A stretch of 5,928 bases of DNA from Planctomycetota bacterium (GTDB lineage Bacteria; Planctomycetota; UBA1135; GCA-002686595): the NCBI GenBank assembly GCA_027623615.1, contig JAQBVH010000236.1, positions 1-5,928 of the forward strand, read 5' to 3'. Below the pieces are notes generated by a model. That model had not been told where the DNA came from, did not search any database, and worked only from the letters and a program-made list of their open reading frames with translations. Every line of letters begins with the position of its first letter. Position 1 is the stretch's first letter. This document shows positions 1-5,928 of this stretch, piece by piece. The translations under genes were made by a program, and so were the position numbers.

Positions 1-666
1 GGCTTCTGCCCGCCGCTCGCGGAGGCGCTGGGCGACGATGTGCTGGCGGTCTCCTCGGTGGCGGTCGACGGAGAGGGCCGCACGGTCGACGGCGCGCGGC
101 TCGGCGAGCTGAAGCGCGGCACGCTGCGCTGGCTCGAGCTCGACCGCGAGCACCTGACCGAGCTGCACCCCAGCGCCTACCCCGTCGGCGCCCACGTGCT
201 GCTCGACCGCGCGCGCTTCCTCGAGCTGGGGGGCTTCGACCCGCTCTACCGGCCCTTCTACTGGGAGGACGCGGACCTCGGCTACCGCGCGTGGAAGCGC
301 GGCTGGCAGGTCCTGATCGAGCCGCGCAGCCAGGTCGAGCACCGGCGCGAGGGCTCGGACATCCAGCGCACGGTGGGGGAGGCCACGGTCGCCCCGATCA
401 TGCGTCGCAACCGGGTGCTGTTCATGTGGGCGAACCTCCACGATCGCCGGCTGCTGCTGCTCCAACACCTCGTACCGTTCTGCCTGCGTGTGCTGACCGG
501 CTGGATCGTGTGGGACACGCGCTTCTACGGCGGCCTCTTCGAGGCCCTCGGGCGCCTCGGCGAGGCGCGCCGCTCGCGAGCGCGCAATCGCGTCCAGGCC
601 ACGCGCACTGATCGTGAGGTGCTCGCGCACCTCGAGGGTGCCCTGCGGCGCCATGTCCCGCGATGA
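1..666 (+). CDS. Family 2 glycosyltransferase, C-terminal part (5' end outside window)
   Basis: The frame is open from base 1, so the gene begins upstream; a GTG at 40 is internal, not a start. The 221 visible residues are the acceptor-side half of a GT-A fold family 2 glycosyltransferase, which moves a sugar from a nucleotide-sugar to a growing glycan at the cytoplasmic face of the membrane. Seen: the stretch GGFDPLYRPFYWEDADLGYR (residues 78-97 of the fragment), with the acidic WED motif expected to hold the catalytic base (E89/D90), followed by a conserved His in VEH (H114). The nucleotide-binding half and its DXD motif lie outside the window. Residues about 149-175 are hydrophobic and may associate with the membrane; the tail is Arg-rich. 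The TGA stop overlaps the next gene's ATG (ATGA, 663-666), implying translational coupling and a shared operon. The family is secure; donor and acceptor sugars are unknown. Confidence 0.9.
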   Translation, partial: GFCPPLAEALGDDVLAVSSVAVDGEGRTVDGARLGELKRGTLRWLELDREHLTELHPSAYPVGAHVLLDRARFLELGGFDPLYRPFYWEDADLGYRAWKRGWQVLIEPRSQVEHRREGSDIQRTVGEATVAPIMRRNRVLFMWANLHDRRLLLLQHLVPFCLRVLTGWIVWDTRFYGGLFEALGRLGEARRSRARNRVQATRTDREVLAHLEGALRRHVPR

Positions 667-1650
667 AGGTCGTCCTCGAACTACCCCGCACCGCGCAGGG
701 CACCACGCTCAGGCGCTGCGTGGAAGGGCTGCTGCCCGCCCTGACCCAGCGGGAGGTCGCCGCGCGCCTGCGCCACTTCGCCCTCTGGCCGAGCTGCCGT
801 GGATTCGACGTCGTCCATCTCCTGGGCGGCGTCCTGCCGCGCACCTCCGTCACGCGCGTCGGCACCCTCCCGAATCCCTTCGCGCTCGTCCCCGACGACG
901 GGATCGCCCTGCCCATGCGGCGCGGTCTCGACCGGCGTCTGCGCCTGCTGACGCGGAGCTGTGCGCGGCTGCACGCGTGGACCGACAACCAGCGCGAGGA
1001 GTTCCTCAAGCATCATCCCGCGGTCGGCGAGCGCGTGGACGTGGTGCCGCCGGGTGTGGCCCCGTGTTTCCTCGTAGACGACGTCGACGCCGAAGCTGCC
1101 ACCGCGCTCTTCGGTCTCGAGCAGCCGTTCTTCCTCTGCGTCGGGGAACGAACCTCGGTCAAGAACCTCTCGCGCGTCGTGCAGGCCTTCGTGCGCGGCG
1201 AGTTCGCGCAGCAGCATCACCTCGTCCTCGTTGGTCGTGACTCGCGGGAGTTCGACCCGATAAGGAGTGCGCTGCGCGGCCTCGGATTGGAGGAGCGCTG
1301 CCACACGCTGGGTCGTCGCGGACCAGGACCTGGCCGGCCTCTACCGCAGCGCTGCCGTTCTGATGCACCCGACCCTCCAGGAGGACGTGGCGCTCCCCGT
1401 GCTCGAGGCCCTCGCCTCCGGCACCCCGGTCGTCGCGGCAAATCGCTGGGCGGCGGAGGAGCTCGCGGGCGGGCACGCGAGCTTGTGCGATCCCCTCGAC
1501 GTGGACGCGATCGTGACGGCGACGGAGCGAGCCCTGGCGCGCGCTCCAGCGCAGCGTGAGGCGGCCCGACGCCACGCGGCCGCGTTCACCTGGGAGCGGA
1601 GCGCGACGGCGTTGCTGGACGTCTATCGCCGCGCGAACGAGATGCAGTAG
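663..1650 (+). CDS. Family 4 (GT-B) glycosyltransferase interrupted by a frameshift near 1311-1318
   Basis: One gene read in two frames. From ATG 663 (overlapping the previous stop) 217 residues run to codon 1311-1313; the homologous continuation is one frame over, from about 1315 to TAG at 1648-1650 (111 residues). Joined, they give about 329 residues, short for GT4 enzymes, which usually have 350-400. Part one has a compact N-domain, the interdomain stretch VDVVPPGV (125-132) and the donor-binding motif VGERTSVKNL (160-169, K167). Part two has VADQDLAGLY and the EX7E catalytic motif EDVALPVLE (codons 1381-1407), then GTPVVA. Without correction the first frame runs on to TGA 1557-1559 as Arg/Gly/Pro-rich sequence unlike any GT, and would lack EX7E. 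Expected role: retaining sugar transfer from a nucleotide-sugar in glycan assembly. Whether this is a real pseudogene or a sequencing error cannot be told here. Confidence 0.85.
1308..1320 (+). other. Frameshift site inside the GT4 gene
   Basis: The upstream frame reads H-T-L-G through 1311-1313, while the homologous continuation V-A-D-Q-D-L starts at 1315 in the frame one base further on. Net change is either one extra base (C at 1314) or two missing bases. Restoring a CG dinucleotide (ggtcgtcgcg to ggtcgcgtcgcg) would give LGRVADQDLAGLY, matching the usual GT4 pattern LGxVxDxxLxxLY better than the one-base fix, which yields LGVADQDL. No stop codon or slippery run lies at the switch point, so recoding is unlikely. 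The exact lesion is inferred; the frame change is directly visible. Confidence 0.8.
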
Positions 1651-1661
1651 GCTGCGGTCGG

Positions 1662-2837
1662 ATGCACCTGCTGCTCGTCAATCCCACCTGGCCGCGCTTC
1701 GACCGGGACTCGGGCTCGTTCCGTCTCTTCGAGATCATCAAGATCCTGCGGGCCGCCGGACATGAGGTCACCTTCGCGCCCAAGGACGTCAGCGGGGACG
1801 AGCCCTATCGCACGGCGCTGACCGAGCTCGGAGTTGCCATCCTCGAGCTGCCCTCGTCCGGCACGGGGGACCGGCGCGCGGCGCGCACCTCGCGCGTCGC
1901 GCTGCAACAGTTCCTGCGCACGAACGAGGTCGACGTCGCGATCCTCTACCACCATCGCACCGCGCACCGCATGACCGGCCGCATCCGCGCAGCGTCGCCG
2001 CGCACGATGGTCGTCGTGGATTGCGTGGACCTGCACTTCTTGCGCATGCGGCGGCACGCAGAGATGTCCGGCAACGCGACGGCCCTCGCGGAGGCCGCGC
2101 GGGAGGAGGAGCGTGAGCTCGCCACCTACCGCAACGCGGACCTGGTCGCCGCGATCAGCGAGGAGGAGGCGCAGGTCCTGCGCGGGCTCGTGCCCCAGAC
2201 CCCCGTGATCACGATCTCCAACGTGCACCCCCTGCCGACGCACGTGCCGCCCTTCGACAAGCGCAAGGACCTCTTCTTCGTCGGGAGCTTCGACCATCCA
2301 CCCAACGTGGACGCGGTCGAGGTCATGGCAATCGAGTTTCTACCGCGCTTGCACGAGCACCTCCCCGACGTCCGCCTGCGGGTCGCGGGCGGCGGCAAGC
2401 ACATGCCGCAGATCGAGGCGCCCGGCCTCGAGCTGCTCGGCTTCGTCGATCGGCTGGAGCCCCTGATCGACAGCTCACGCCTGATGGTCGCGCCCCTGCG
2501 CTTCGGCGCCGGCGCCAAGGGCAAGGTCGGCCAGGCCCTGGCCCATGGTCTGCCCGTGGCGACGACCACGATCGGCGCGGAGGGGCTGGGCCTGACGCCG
2601 ATGCTGGACGTCCTGCTCGCCGACGACATGACCGAGCTGGCCGCGCTGGTCGCGCGCGCCTACCGGGATCCGGCCCTCTGGAGCACGCTCTCGATCGGCG
2701 GTCGCGCGCGCATCGAGGCGACCTTCAGCCCGGCGCGAGTGGCCGAACAGCTCGAGCACGGCGTACTGTGCTCGCCGGTCCTCGAGCGCACACGAGCGCG
2801 ACGACGCTCGCTGCTCTCACGCGTCTTCACCCGCTGA
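1662..2837 (+). CDS. Family 4 glycosyltransferase (Glyco_trans_1_4 type)
   Basis: A complete 391-residue GT-B enzyme. The N-domain starts MHLLLVNPTW and has DRDSGSFRLFEIIKILRAAG (14-33), a hallmark of this subgroup near the acceptor or donor cleft, followed by VDCVDLHFLRMRR (119-131) and ADLVAAISEEEAQVL (159-173). The C-domain has VGSFDHPPNVDAVE (207-220), RLRVAGGG (238-245) and the nucleotide-sugar binding signature RFGAGAKGKVGQALAHGLPV (280-299), with TTTIGAEGL after it. The ATG at 1662 fits the typical N-terminus exactly and lies 11 bases after the previous stop; no Shine-Dalgarno sequence precedes it, so expression probably depends on readthrough from the upstream operon. It is expected to transfer a sugar to a lipid-linked or surface glycan in the cytoplasm; the specific sugar cannot be read from sequence. 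The C-terminal 20 residues are Arg-rich. It ends at TGA 2835-2837, inside an inverted repeat shared with the convergent gene. Confidence 0.92.
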   Translation: MHLLLVNPTWPRFDRDSGSFRLFEIIKILRAAGHEVTFAPKDVSGDEPYRTALTELGVAILELPSSGTGDRRAARTSRVALQQFLRTNEVDVAILYHHRTAHRMTGRIRAASPRTMVVVDCVDLHFLRMRRHAEMSGNATALAEAAREEERELATYRNADLVAAISEEEAQVLRGLVPQTPVITISNVHPLPTHVPPFDKRKDLFFVGSFDHPPNVDAVEVMAIEFLPRLHEHLPDVRLRVAGGGKHMPQIEAPGLELLGFVDRLEPLIDSSRLMVAPLRFGAGAKGKVGQALAHGLPVATTTIGAEGLGLTPMLDVLLADDMTELAALVARAYRDPALWSTLSIGGRARIEATFSPARVAEQLEHGVLCSPVLERTRARRRSLLSRVFTR

Positions 2838-2867
2838 TCGGGGCGCCCGGAGTACGGGCTCCGATCA
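2835..2867. terminator. Candidate bidirectional terminator hairpin between convergent genes
   Basis: TGATCGG (2835-2841) is perfectly complementary to CCGATCA (2861-2867); after a G-U pair (2842/2860) and a two-base bulge (2843-2844), GCCCG (2845-2849) pairs with CGGGC (2855-2859) around a five-base loop. The left arm begins with the + gene's TGA and the right arm ends with the - gene's stop (TCA on the + strand), so both stop codons sit in the stem and the whole 27-base gap is used. Neither side has a run of T, so it departs from the classic intrinsic terminator. Position and symmetry support a terminator or 3'-end stabiliser for both transcripts; activity is inferred. Confidence 0.55.
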
Positions 2868-4706
2868 GGCGCGGAAGGTTCGCAGCCAGCGTCCGCAGCG
2901 TGCGAGGCCCTTGGCGGCTTGCAGGAGGTGGGGGTTGGCCCGCAGGGTCTCTGCCGGATCAGCGGAGGCAGGCAGCACGAGGTCCGCGCAGGTCGTCACC
3001 CGCCAGGTCGCGGCGCCGACGCCCGCGGCGACGACCTTCGCGCCAGGCGCGCGGCGGATCAGCTTGGGGTCCGCAGGCGCGGCGAACCAGAGGAGGTCGA
3101 CCGGTCGCCTTGGGGGCAGCTGGTTGAAGCTCGGGTTGTCTTCACGCGCGAGCACCGTCTGCACGCCGCGCGCTTCGAGCGCGCGCCGCGCGCGCTGACG
3201 CTCCCGCGCGAAGCCGATCACGGTCACGTGCAGGCCGAGGCCGCGCAGCGAGGCCAGCAGCCCCTCCTCCGGCTCCTCGAAATCCGGCAGCACGACGACG
3301 ACCTCGCCGCGGGCGCCGTGCTCGCGAGCGACGTCCGCGCGCGTGCCGGGGGGGTGATGCTGCGCGGCCAGCTCAGCCTGCCAGCGCTCGAGGAACCGCG
3401 CGCGGTTGGTCACCTGGTGACGCTTGGCGCCCTGGGCGAGGTCCGTGCCCGAGGTGTGGCCCTCGAGGTGCACGACCCGCGAGCGCGGCTCGAACACGAC
3501 CGCGTGGCCGGCGGCGCGAGCGCGGAAGCAGAGGTCCGTGTCCTCGTAGTAGGCCGGCGCGTAGCGCTCGTCGAAGCCACCCAGCTCGTCCCAGACCGCG
3601 CGCCTCACCAGGAGGCTGGCGCCCGACCCGTAGTCGACCCTGCGACGGTAGCGATAGGTCGGCTGGCTCGGGTCGTCGTGCTTGCCGTAGTTCGAGCCGC
3701 TCGCGTCCGCGAACACGATCCCGCCCGCCTCCTGGAGGCTGCCGTCGGGGTACAGCAGGGTCGAGGCGACCACGCCGACGCCCCGGTCCTCCTCGAGGAC
3801 GGCGACCAGCGCCTCCATCCAACCCGGCAGCACCTCGGTGTCGTTGTTGAGCAGCAAGAGGTGACGGCCGCGCGCTTCGCGAGCCGCCGCGTTGACCGTG
3901 CGCAGGAACCCGAGGTTCTCCTCCCCGCGGGACAGGCGCACTCGGTCGTCGCCGAGCAGGGGTTCGTCCTCGGGGATGGCCGCGGGCCCGCGATCGTCGC
4001 GCAGGATCAGCTCGAAGCTAGGCCCGTCCGGCGAGGTGTTGGCGAGCACGGAGCGCGCGCAGGCGAGCGTGACCTCGACCTCGCCGTAGAACGGCACGAT
4101 CACGCTGACCTCGGGCGCGTCATCTTCGGCGAAGGTGATCGGAGGGCAGGGGACCAGGCGCTCGTCGACCAGGAACGAGATGGGCATGCACGCGGACCGG
4201 GGTCCCTCGAAGTAGAACTTGCTCGGGCGCACGGCGAACAGGGTCGGCGCTCCGTCCGCGGCCGCGGCGCCCCAGGCCCAGGTCGTGGGCAGGTCCCAGG
4301 CGCGGTCCGCCTCGGCGGACTGCTGGAAACCGACCAGGTCCTCGATCCATTCGCCCGCGCCGAGGACCAGGCACTCTTCCGTGCCGAGCCGCAAGAGCGC
4401 GTCGTTCATTACATCGGTCTGGTCGCCGGTCTGCGCGACCAGCTCCAGCCGGCCGGCGGGGTCCGGGATGGTGGCGATCAGCTCGGCCAGCGCAGCGACG
4501 AGCGCCTCGTCGGCCTGGACCGGATGGGAGAGGCGCTCGTTGACGGAGACGGGCCACCCCTCGGCGCGCGTGCCCGCGAGGACCAGTACGCGGCTCGTGC
4601 ACGTGACCAGCCGCGCGAGCTGGTCCTCCAGCTCGGGCACGAGCGCGTCGACGAGGACCAGCGCTCCCCAGCGGCGTCGAGGGTCGATGCGTTCGTCGTG
4701 TTCCAT
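2865..4706 (-). CDS. Multidomain family 2 glycosyltransferase with atypical flanking domains
   Basis: A 613-residue protein from ATG at 4704-4706 to TGA at 2865-2867. Residues about 199-440 form a complete GT-A family 2 domain of the rhamnosyltransferase-like type: VSVIVPFYG (200-208), LRDDRG (235-240), the metal-binding motif LLLNNDTEVLPGW (284-296; D289), YGSGASLLVRR (359-369), GGFDERYAPAYYEDTDLCFR (376-395; catalytic acidic pair E388/D389) and VVHLEG (411-416). Residues 1-195 look like a degraded second GT2 fold (MNDALLRLGTEECLVLGAGE, 100-119, where an active domain would show DXD). Residues about 467-613 resemble only the N-terminal Rossmann half of a GT-B enzyme (VVVVLPDF, GVQTVL, ADLVLPAS), with no nucleotide-sugar binding half. 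Expected role: cytoplasmic sugar transfer in surface glycan synthesis. It lies 56 bases after the BNR protein gene on the same strand and converges with the + strand GT genes. An upstream ATG (4724-4726) is out of frame. Family is certain; the flanking-domain readings are inference. Confidence 0.9.
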   Translation of the reverse strand: MEHDERIDPRRRWGALVLVDALVPELEDQLARLVTCTSRVLVLAGTRAEGWPVSVNERLSHPVQADEALVAALAELIATIPDPAGRLELVAQTGDQTDVMNDALLRLGTEECLVLGAGEWIEDLVGFQQSAEADRAWDLPTTWAWGAAAADGAPTLFAVRPSKFYFEGPRSACMPISFLVDERLVPCPPITFAEDDAPEVSVIVPFYGEVEVTLACARSVLANTSPDGPSFELILRDDRGPAAIPEDEPLLGDDRVRLSRGEENLGFLRTVNAAAREARGRHLLLLNNDTEVLPGWMEALVAVLEEDRGVGVVASTLLYPDGSLQEAGGIVFADASGSNYGKHDDPSQPTYRYRRRVDYGSGASLLVRRAVWDELGGFDERYAPAYYEDTDLCFRARAAGHAVVFEPRSRVVHLEGHTSGTDLAQGAKRHQVTNRARFLERWQAELAAQHHPPGTRADVAREHGARGEVVVVLPDFEEPEEGLLASLRGLGLHVTVIGFARERQRARRALEARGVQTVLAREDNPSFNQLPPRRPVDLLWFAAPADPKLIRRAPGAKVVAAGVGAATWRVTTCADLVLPASADPAETLRANPHLLQAAKGLARCGRWLRTFRA

Positions 4707-4754
4707 GCCGTGCCCGTGCGCCGCATCCTATCCGGACGGGCGCCGGGACACGGC
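4707..4754 (-). other. Imperfect stem-loop abutting the start codon of the 613-residue glycosyltransferase
   Basis: Most of the 56-base gap between the two - strand genes can fold. GCCGTG (4707-4712) pairs with CACGGC (4749-4754), CCC (4713-4715) with GGG (4745-4747) past a bulged A (4748), and GCGCC (4718-4722) with GGCGC (4739-4743), leaving a 16-base loop. In the - strand transcript the stem ends directly before the AUG at 4706. It could be a terminator or attenuator after the BNR gene, or hold back ribosome access. There is no T-run, and pairing this long can arise by chance at such GC content, so function is speculative. Confidence 0.3.
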
Positions 4755-4762
4755 GGGCGGAC

Positions 4763-5928
4763 TCAGCGCTTCGGCAGCTCGACCGCAGGCAGCGCCTGCT
4801 CGGCGAAGGTCGCGTTGAAGGCGGCGACCCGCTCGATCAGCGCGTCGAGCGCGGCCTGGGCGTCGGCCTCGCGACTCAGCAGGTCGTGTGCATGGCCGCG
4901 CAGACCGTCCGTCAGCTCCGGGCCGTTGCCGTCGAGCTTCGACAGGGCGTCGAGCAGCTCGGCGTTCAGCCGGTTCGGGAAGTTGATCACGTCCTGGAAG
5001 GTCTCCTGCTTGACCTGGATCACGCTCTCCTCCCAGGCGCTCAGGTCGCTGATCAGGGCCTCGGCCTCGTCGGCCAGGGGGAAGTCCTCGCGGCCCTGCA
5101 GGCCCTGCAGCTGGCTGCGCGTACGGCGCAGCGCGTTGACGTTCTCTTGCACGCGGTCGGCTGCCGCGTGGATCGCGCGTGCCCACTCCTGCTGCTCGGA
5201 CCAGGCCTGGGGTCGGTGCTCGACCCGCGGGTCGGGCAGGTAGCTGAAGCTGGCCCGTGCGCTGGCCTCGCCCTGGCGCAGCTCGACCTCGTAGGTCCCG
5301 GGCGGGACGCGCGGTCCGGCCGTGGAGCCATAGGTGAACTGGCCGGGGATGGAGGCGATCCCATCGAGACGCAGGTCCCAGTGCAGCCGGCGCAACCCGG
5401 GTTCGAGGTTCAGCTCGTCGCCGTCCTCGCCGCCGAAGGTGCGCAGGACGTCGCCGTCCGCGGCGCGAATGGTGAGGCTGACGGGTGTCTCCTGGTCGAG
5501 GCCTTCCCCGATCCAGTAGTGGATCAGCGCGCCGGGCTGCGGGTTCTGCCCGCGGCCCTGGGAGAAGCCGCCGCCGCCCCCCAGCAGGGTACGGAGGTCG
5601 GCCGGCGCGAAGAGGACCAGGTCCGCGGCGAGGTGCGCCTCCTCGAGCTGTCGCAGGGCCGAGAGGTCGTCCAGGATCCAGAAGCCGCGACCCTGGGTGG
5701 CGACGACGAGGTCGCCCTCGCGCAGGGTCAGGTCGGTGATGGCCACCGGCGGGAGGTTGCGGCGGAAGGAGCGCCAGGCGCGGCCGCCGTCGAGGGAGAC
5801 GAACAGCCCGGCCTCCGTGCCGGCGTAGCAGAGACCCTCGCGCTCGGGGTCCTCGCGCACGACGCGCACGTAGGCCTCGGCGGGCAGGCCCGTCACGCGC
5901 CGCTCCCAGGTCCCGCCGTAGTTGCGGG
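4763..5928 (-). CDS. BNR/VPS10-like beta-propeller repeat protein, C-terminal part
   Basis: The frame is open to the window edge, so the N-terminus is missing; GTG at 5894-5896 is internal. The 387 visible residues match the C-terminal end of large WD40/YVTN/BNR-like (sortilin/VPS10-type) repeat proteins, often annotated as glycosyl hydrolases. In order: the end of an Asp-box-like repeat (YGGTW, 3-7), VRVVREDPEREGLCYAGTEA (20-39), an Asp box SLDGGRAW (44-51; S-x-D-x-G-x-x-W), TQGRGFWILDDLSALRQ (77-93) closing the propeller, a Gly run with GQNPQPGALIHYWI (126-139), an Ig-like module recalling FlgD (about 148-230: LTIRAADGDVLR, LHWDLR, PPGTYEVEL) and a helical C-terminal region (about 240-375). 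The family is usually exported, but any signal peptide would be outside the window. Ligand or enzyme activity is unknown; few members are characterised. It ends at TGA (4763-4765). It has no evident functional link to the glycosyltransferases despite being co-directional with the next gene. Confidence 0.85.
   Translation of the reverse strand, partial: RNYGGTWERRVTGLPAEAYVRVVREDPEREGLCYAGTEAGLFVSLDGGRAWRSFRRNLPPVAITDLTLREGDLVVATQGRGFWILDDLSALRQLEEAHLAADLVLFAPADLRTLLGGGGGFSQGRGQNPQPGALIHYWIGEGLDQETPVSLTIRAADGDVLRTFGGEDGDELNLEPGLRRLHWDLRLDGIASIPGQFTYGSTAGPRVPPGTYEVELRQGEASARASFSYLPDPRVEHRPQAWSEQQEWARAIHAAADRVQENVNALRRTRSQLQGLQGREDFPLADEAEALISDLSAWEESVIQVKQETFQDVINFPNRLNAELLDALSKLDGNGPELTDGLRGHAHDLLSREADAQAALDALIERVAAFNATFAEQALPAVELPKR

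Noticed and set aside
653..700. ATG at 653, ten bases before the GT4 start.
   Set aside because: It reads in another frame and gives no GT-like N-terminus, whereas ATG 663 gives the expected hydrophobic first strand MKVVLEL.
422..1009. A 195-codon - strand open frame opposite the first two glycosyltransferase genes.
   Set aside because: The product is Arg/Ser-rich and low in complexity, and the + strand frames carry clear family motifs across the same bases.
1308..1320. Programmed ribosomal frameshifting as the explanation for the split GT4 gene.
   Set aside because: There is no slippery heptamer, no in-frame stop at the switch and no upstream Shine-Dalgarno-like stimulator; the shift is +1 (or -2), unlike the common bacterial -1 sites.
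1651..1661. A possible promoter between the two GT4 genes.
   Set aside because: The gap is only 11 bases with no -10/-35-like element, so the genes are more likely co-transcribed.
3178..3196. Near-perfect alternating GC palindrome, 9-base arms around one C, possibly able to form a cruciform or Z-DNA.
   Set aside because: It lies inside the glycosyltransferase coding sequence and is explained by Arg/Ala codons (RQRARRALEAR region) in a GC-rich genome.
4478..4726. Alternative upstream ATG at 4724-4726 on the - strand.
   Set aside because: It is out of frame with the glycosyltransferase and gives an Arg/Ser/Pro-rich shadow product.
2919..5243. A 774-codon open frame on the + strand, antisense to the 613-residue glycosyltransferase and running into the BNR gene.
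   Set aside because: Its product is Arg/Ala/Gly/His-rich with no domain, it crosses two well-supported - strand genes, and long antisense frames are expected where third positions are nearly all G or C.
1..5928. tRNA, rRNA, CRISPR array, insertion sequence or attachment site.
   Set aside because: Reading both strands I found no repeat-spacer pattern, transposase motif, terminal inverted repeats or tRNA-like arms; nearly all bases fall in the five genes.

Overview
The window is a densely coding, very GC-rich bacterial segment in which codon third positions are mostly G or C. It carries five protein genes, two of them cut by the window edges, and no RNA gene, CRISPR array or insertion sequence that I can see. 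The phylum cannot be fixed from sequence alone. The large BNR/VPS10-like repeat protein and the style of the glycosyltransferases would suit Planctomycetota, Acidobacteriota, Gemmatimonadota or Myxococcota. This is inference, not an identification.

Left half, + strand (1-2837): three glycosyltransferase genes lie head to tail. First is the C-terminal part of a family 2 (GT-A fold) enzyme (1-666). It overlaps by ATGA a family 4 (GT-B fold) enzyme (663-1650). After 11 bases comes a second, intact family 4 enzyme (1662-2837). The spacing implies one operon for assembly of a surface glycan (O-antigen, capsule or exopolysaccharide), although no polymerase, flippase or sugar-nucleotide gene is in view to say which. 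The middle gene is broken by a frameshift near 1311-1318, and its conserved catalytic half continues in another frame.

Right half, - strand (2865-5928): a 613-residue protein with a central, complete family 2 glycosyltransferase domain (2865-4706) converges on the left operon. An unusual N-terminal region and a C-terminal half-domain flank its catalytic core. Fifty-six bases upstream of it on the same strand ends a large BNR-repeat protein (4763-5928, C-terminal part only), probably an exported beta-propeller protein with no obvious tie to glycan assembly.

The two operons meet tail to tail across 27 bases. There an inverted repeat (2835-2867) contains both stop codons and may act as a bidirectional terminator. 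A second imperfect hairpin fills most of the 56-base gap before the 613-residue gene. No convincing promoter is visible, and none of the three gene starts in the window has a clear Shine-Dalgarno sequence. Overall this is a glycosyltransferase locus of known families. The points that merit attention are the frameshift, the domain architecture of the 613-residue protein and the two hairpins. I see no clear evidence for a wholly new system.
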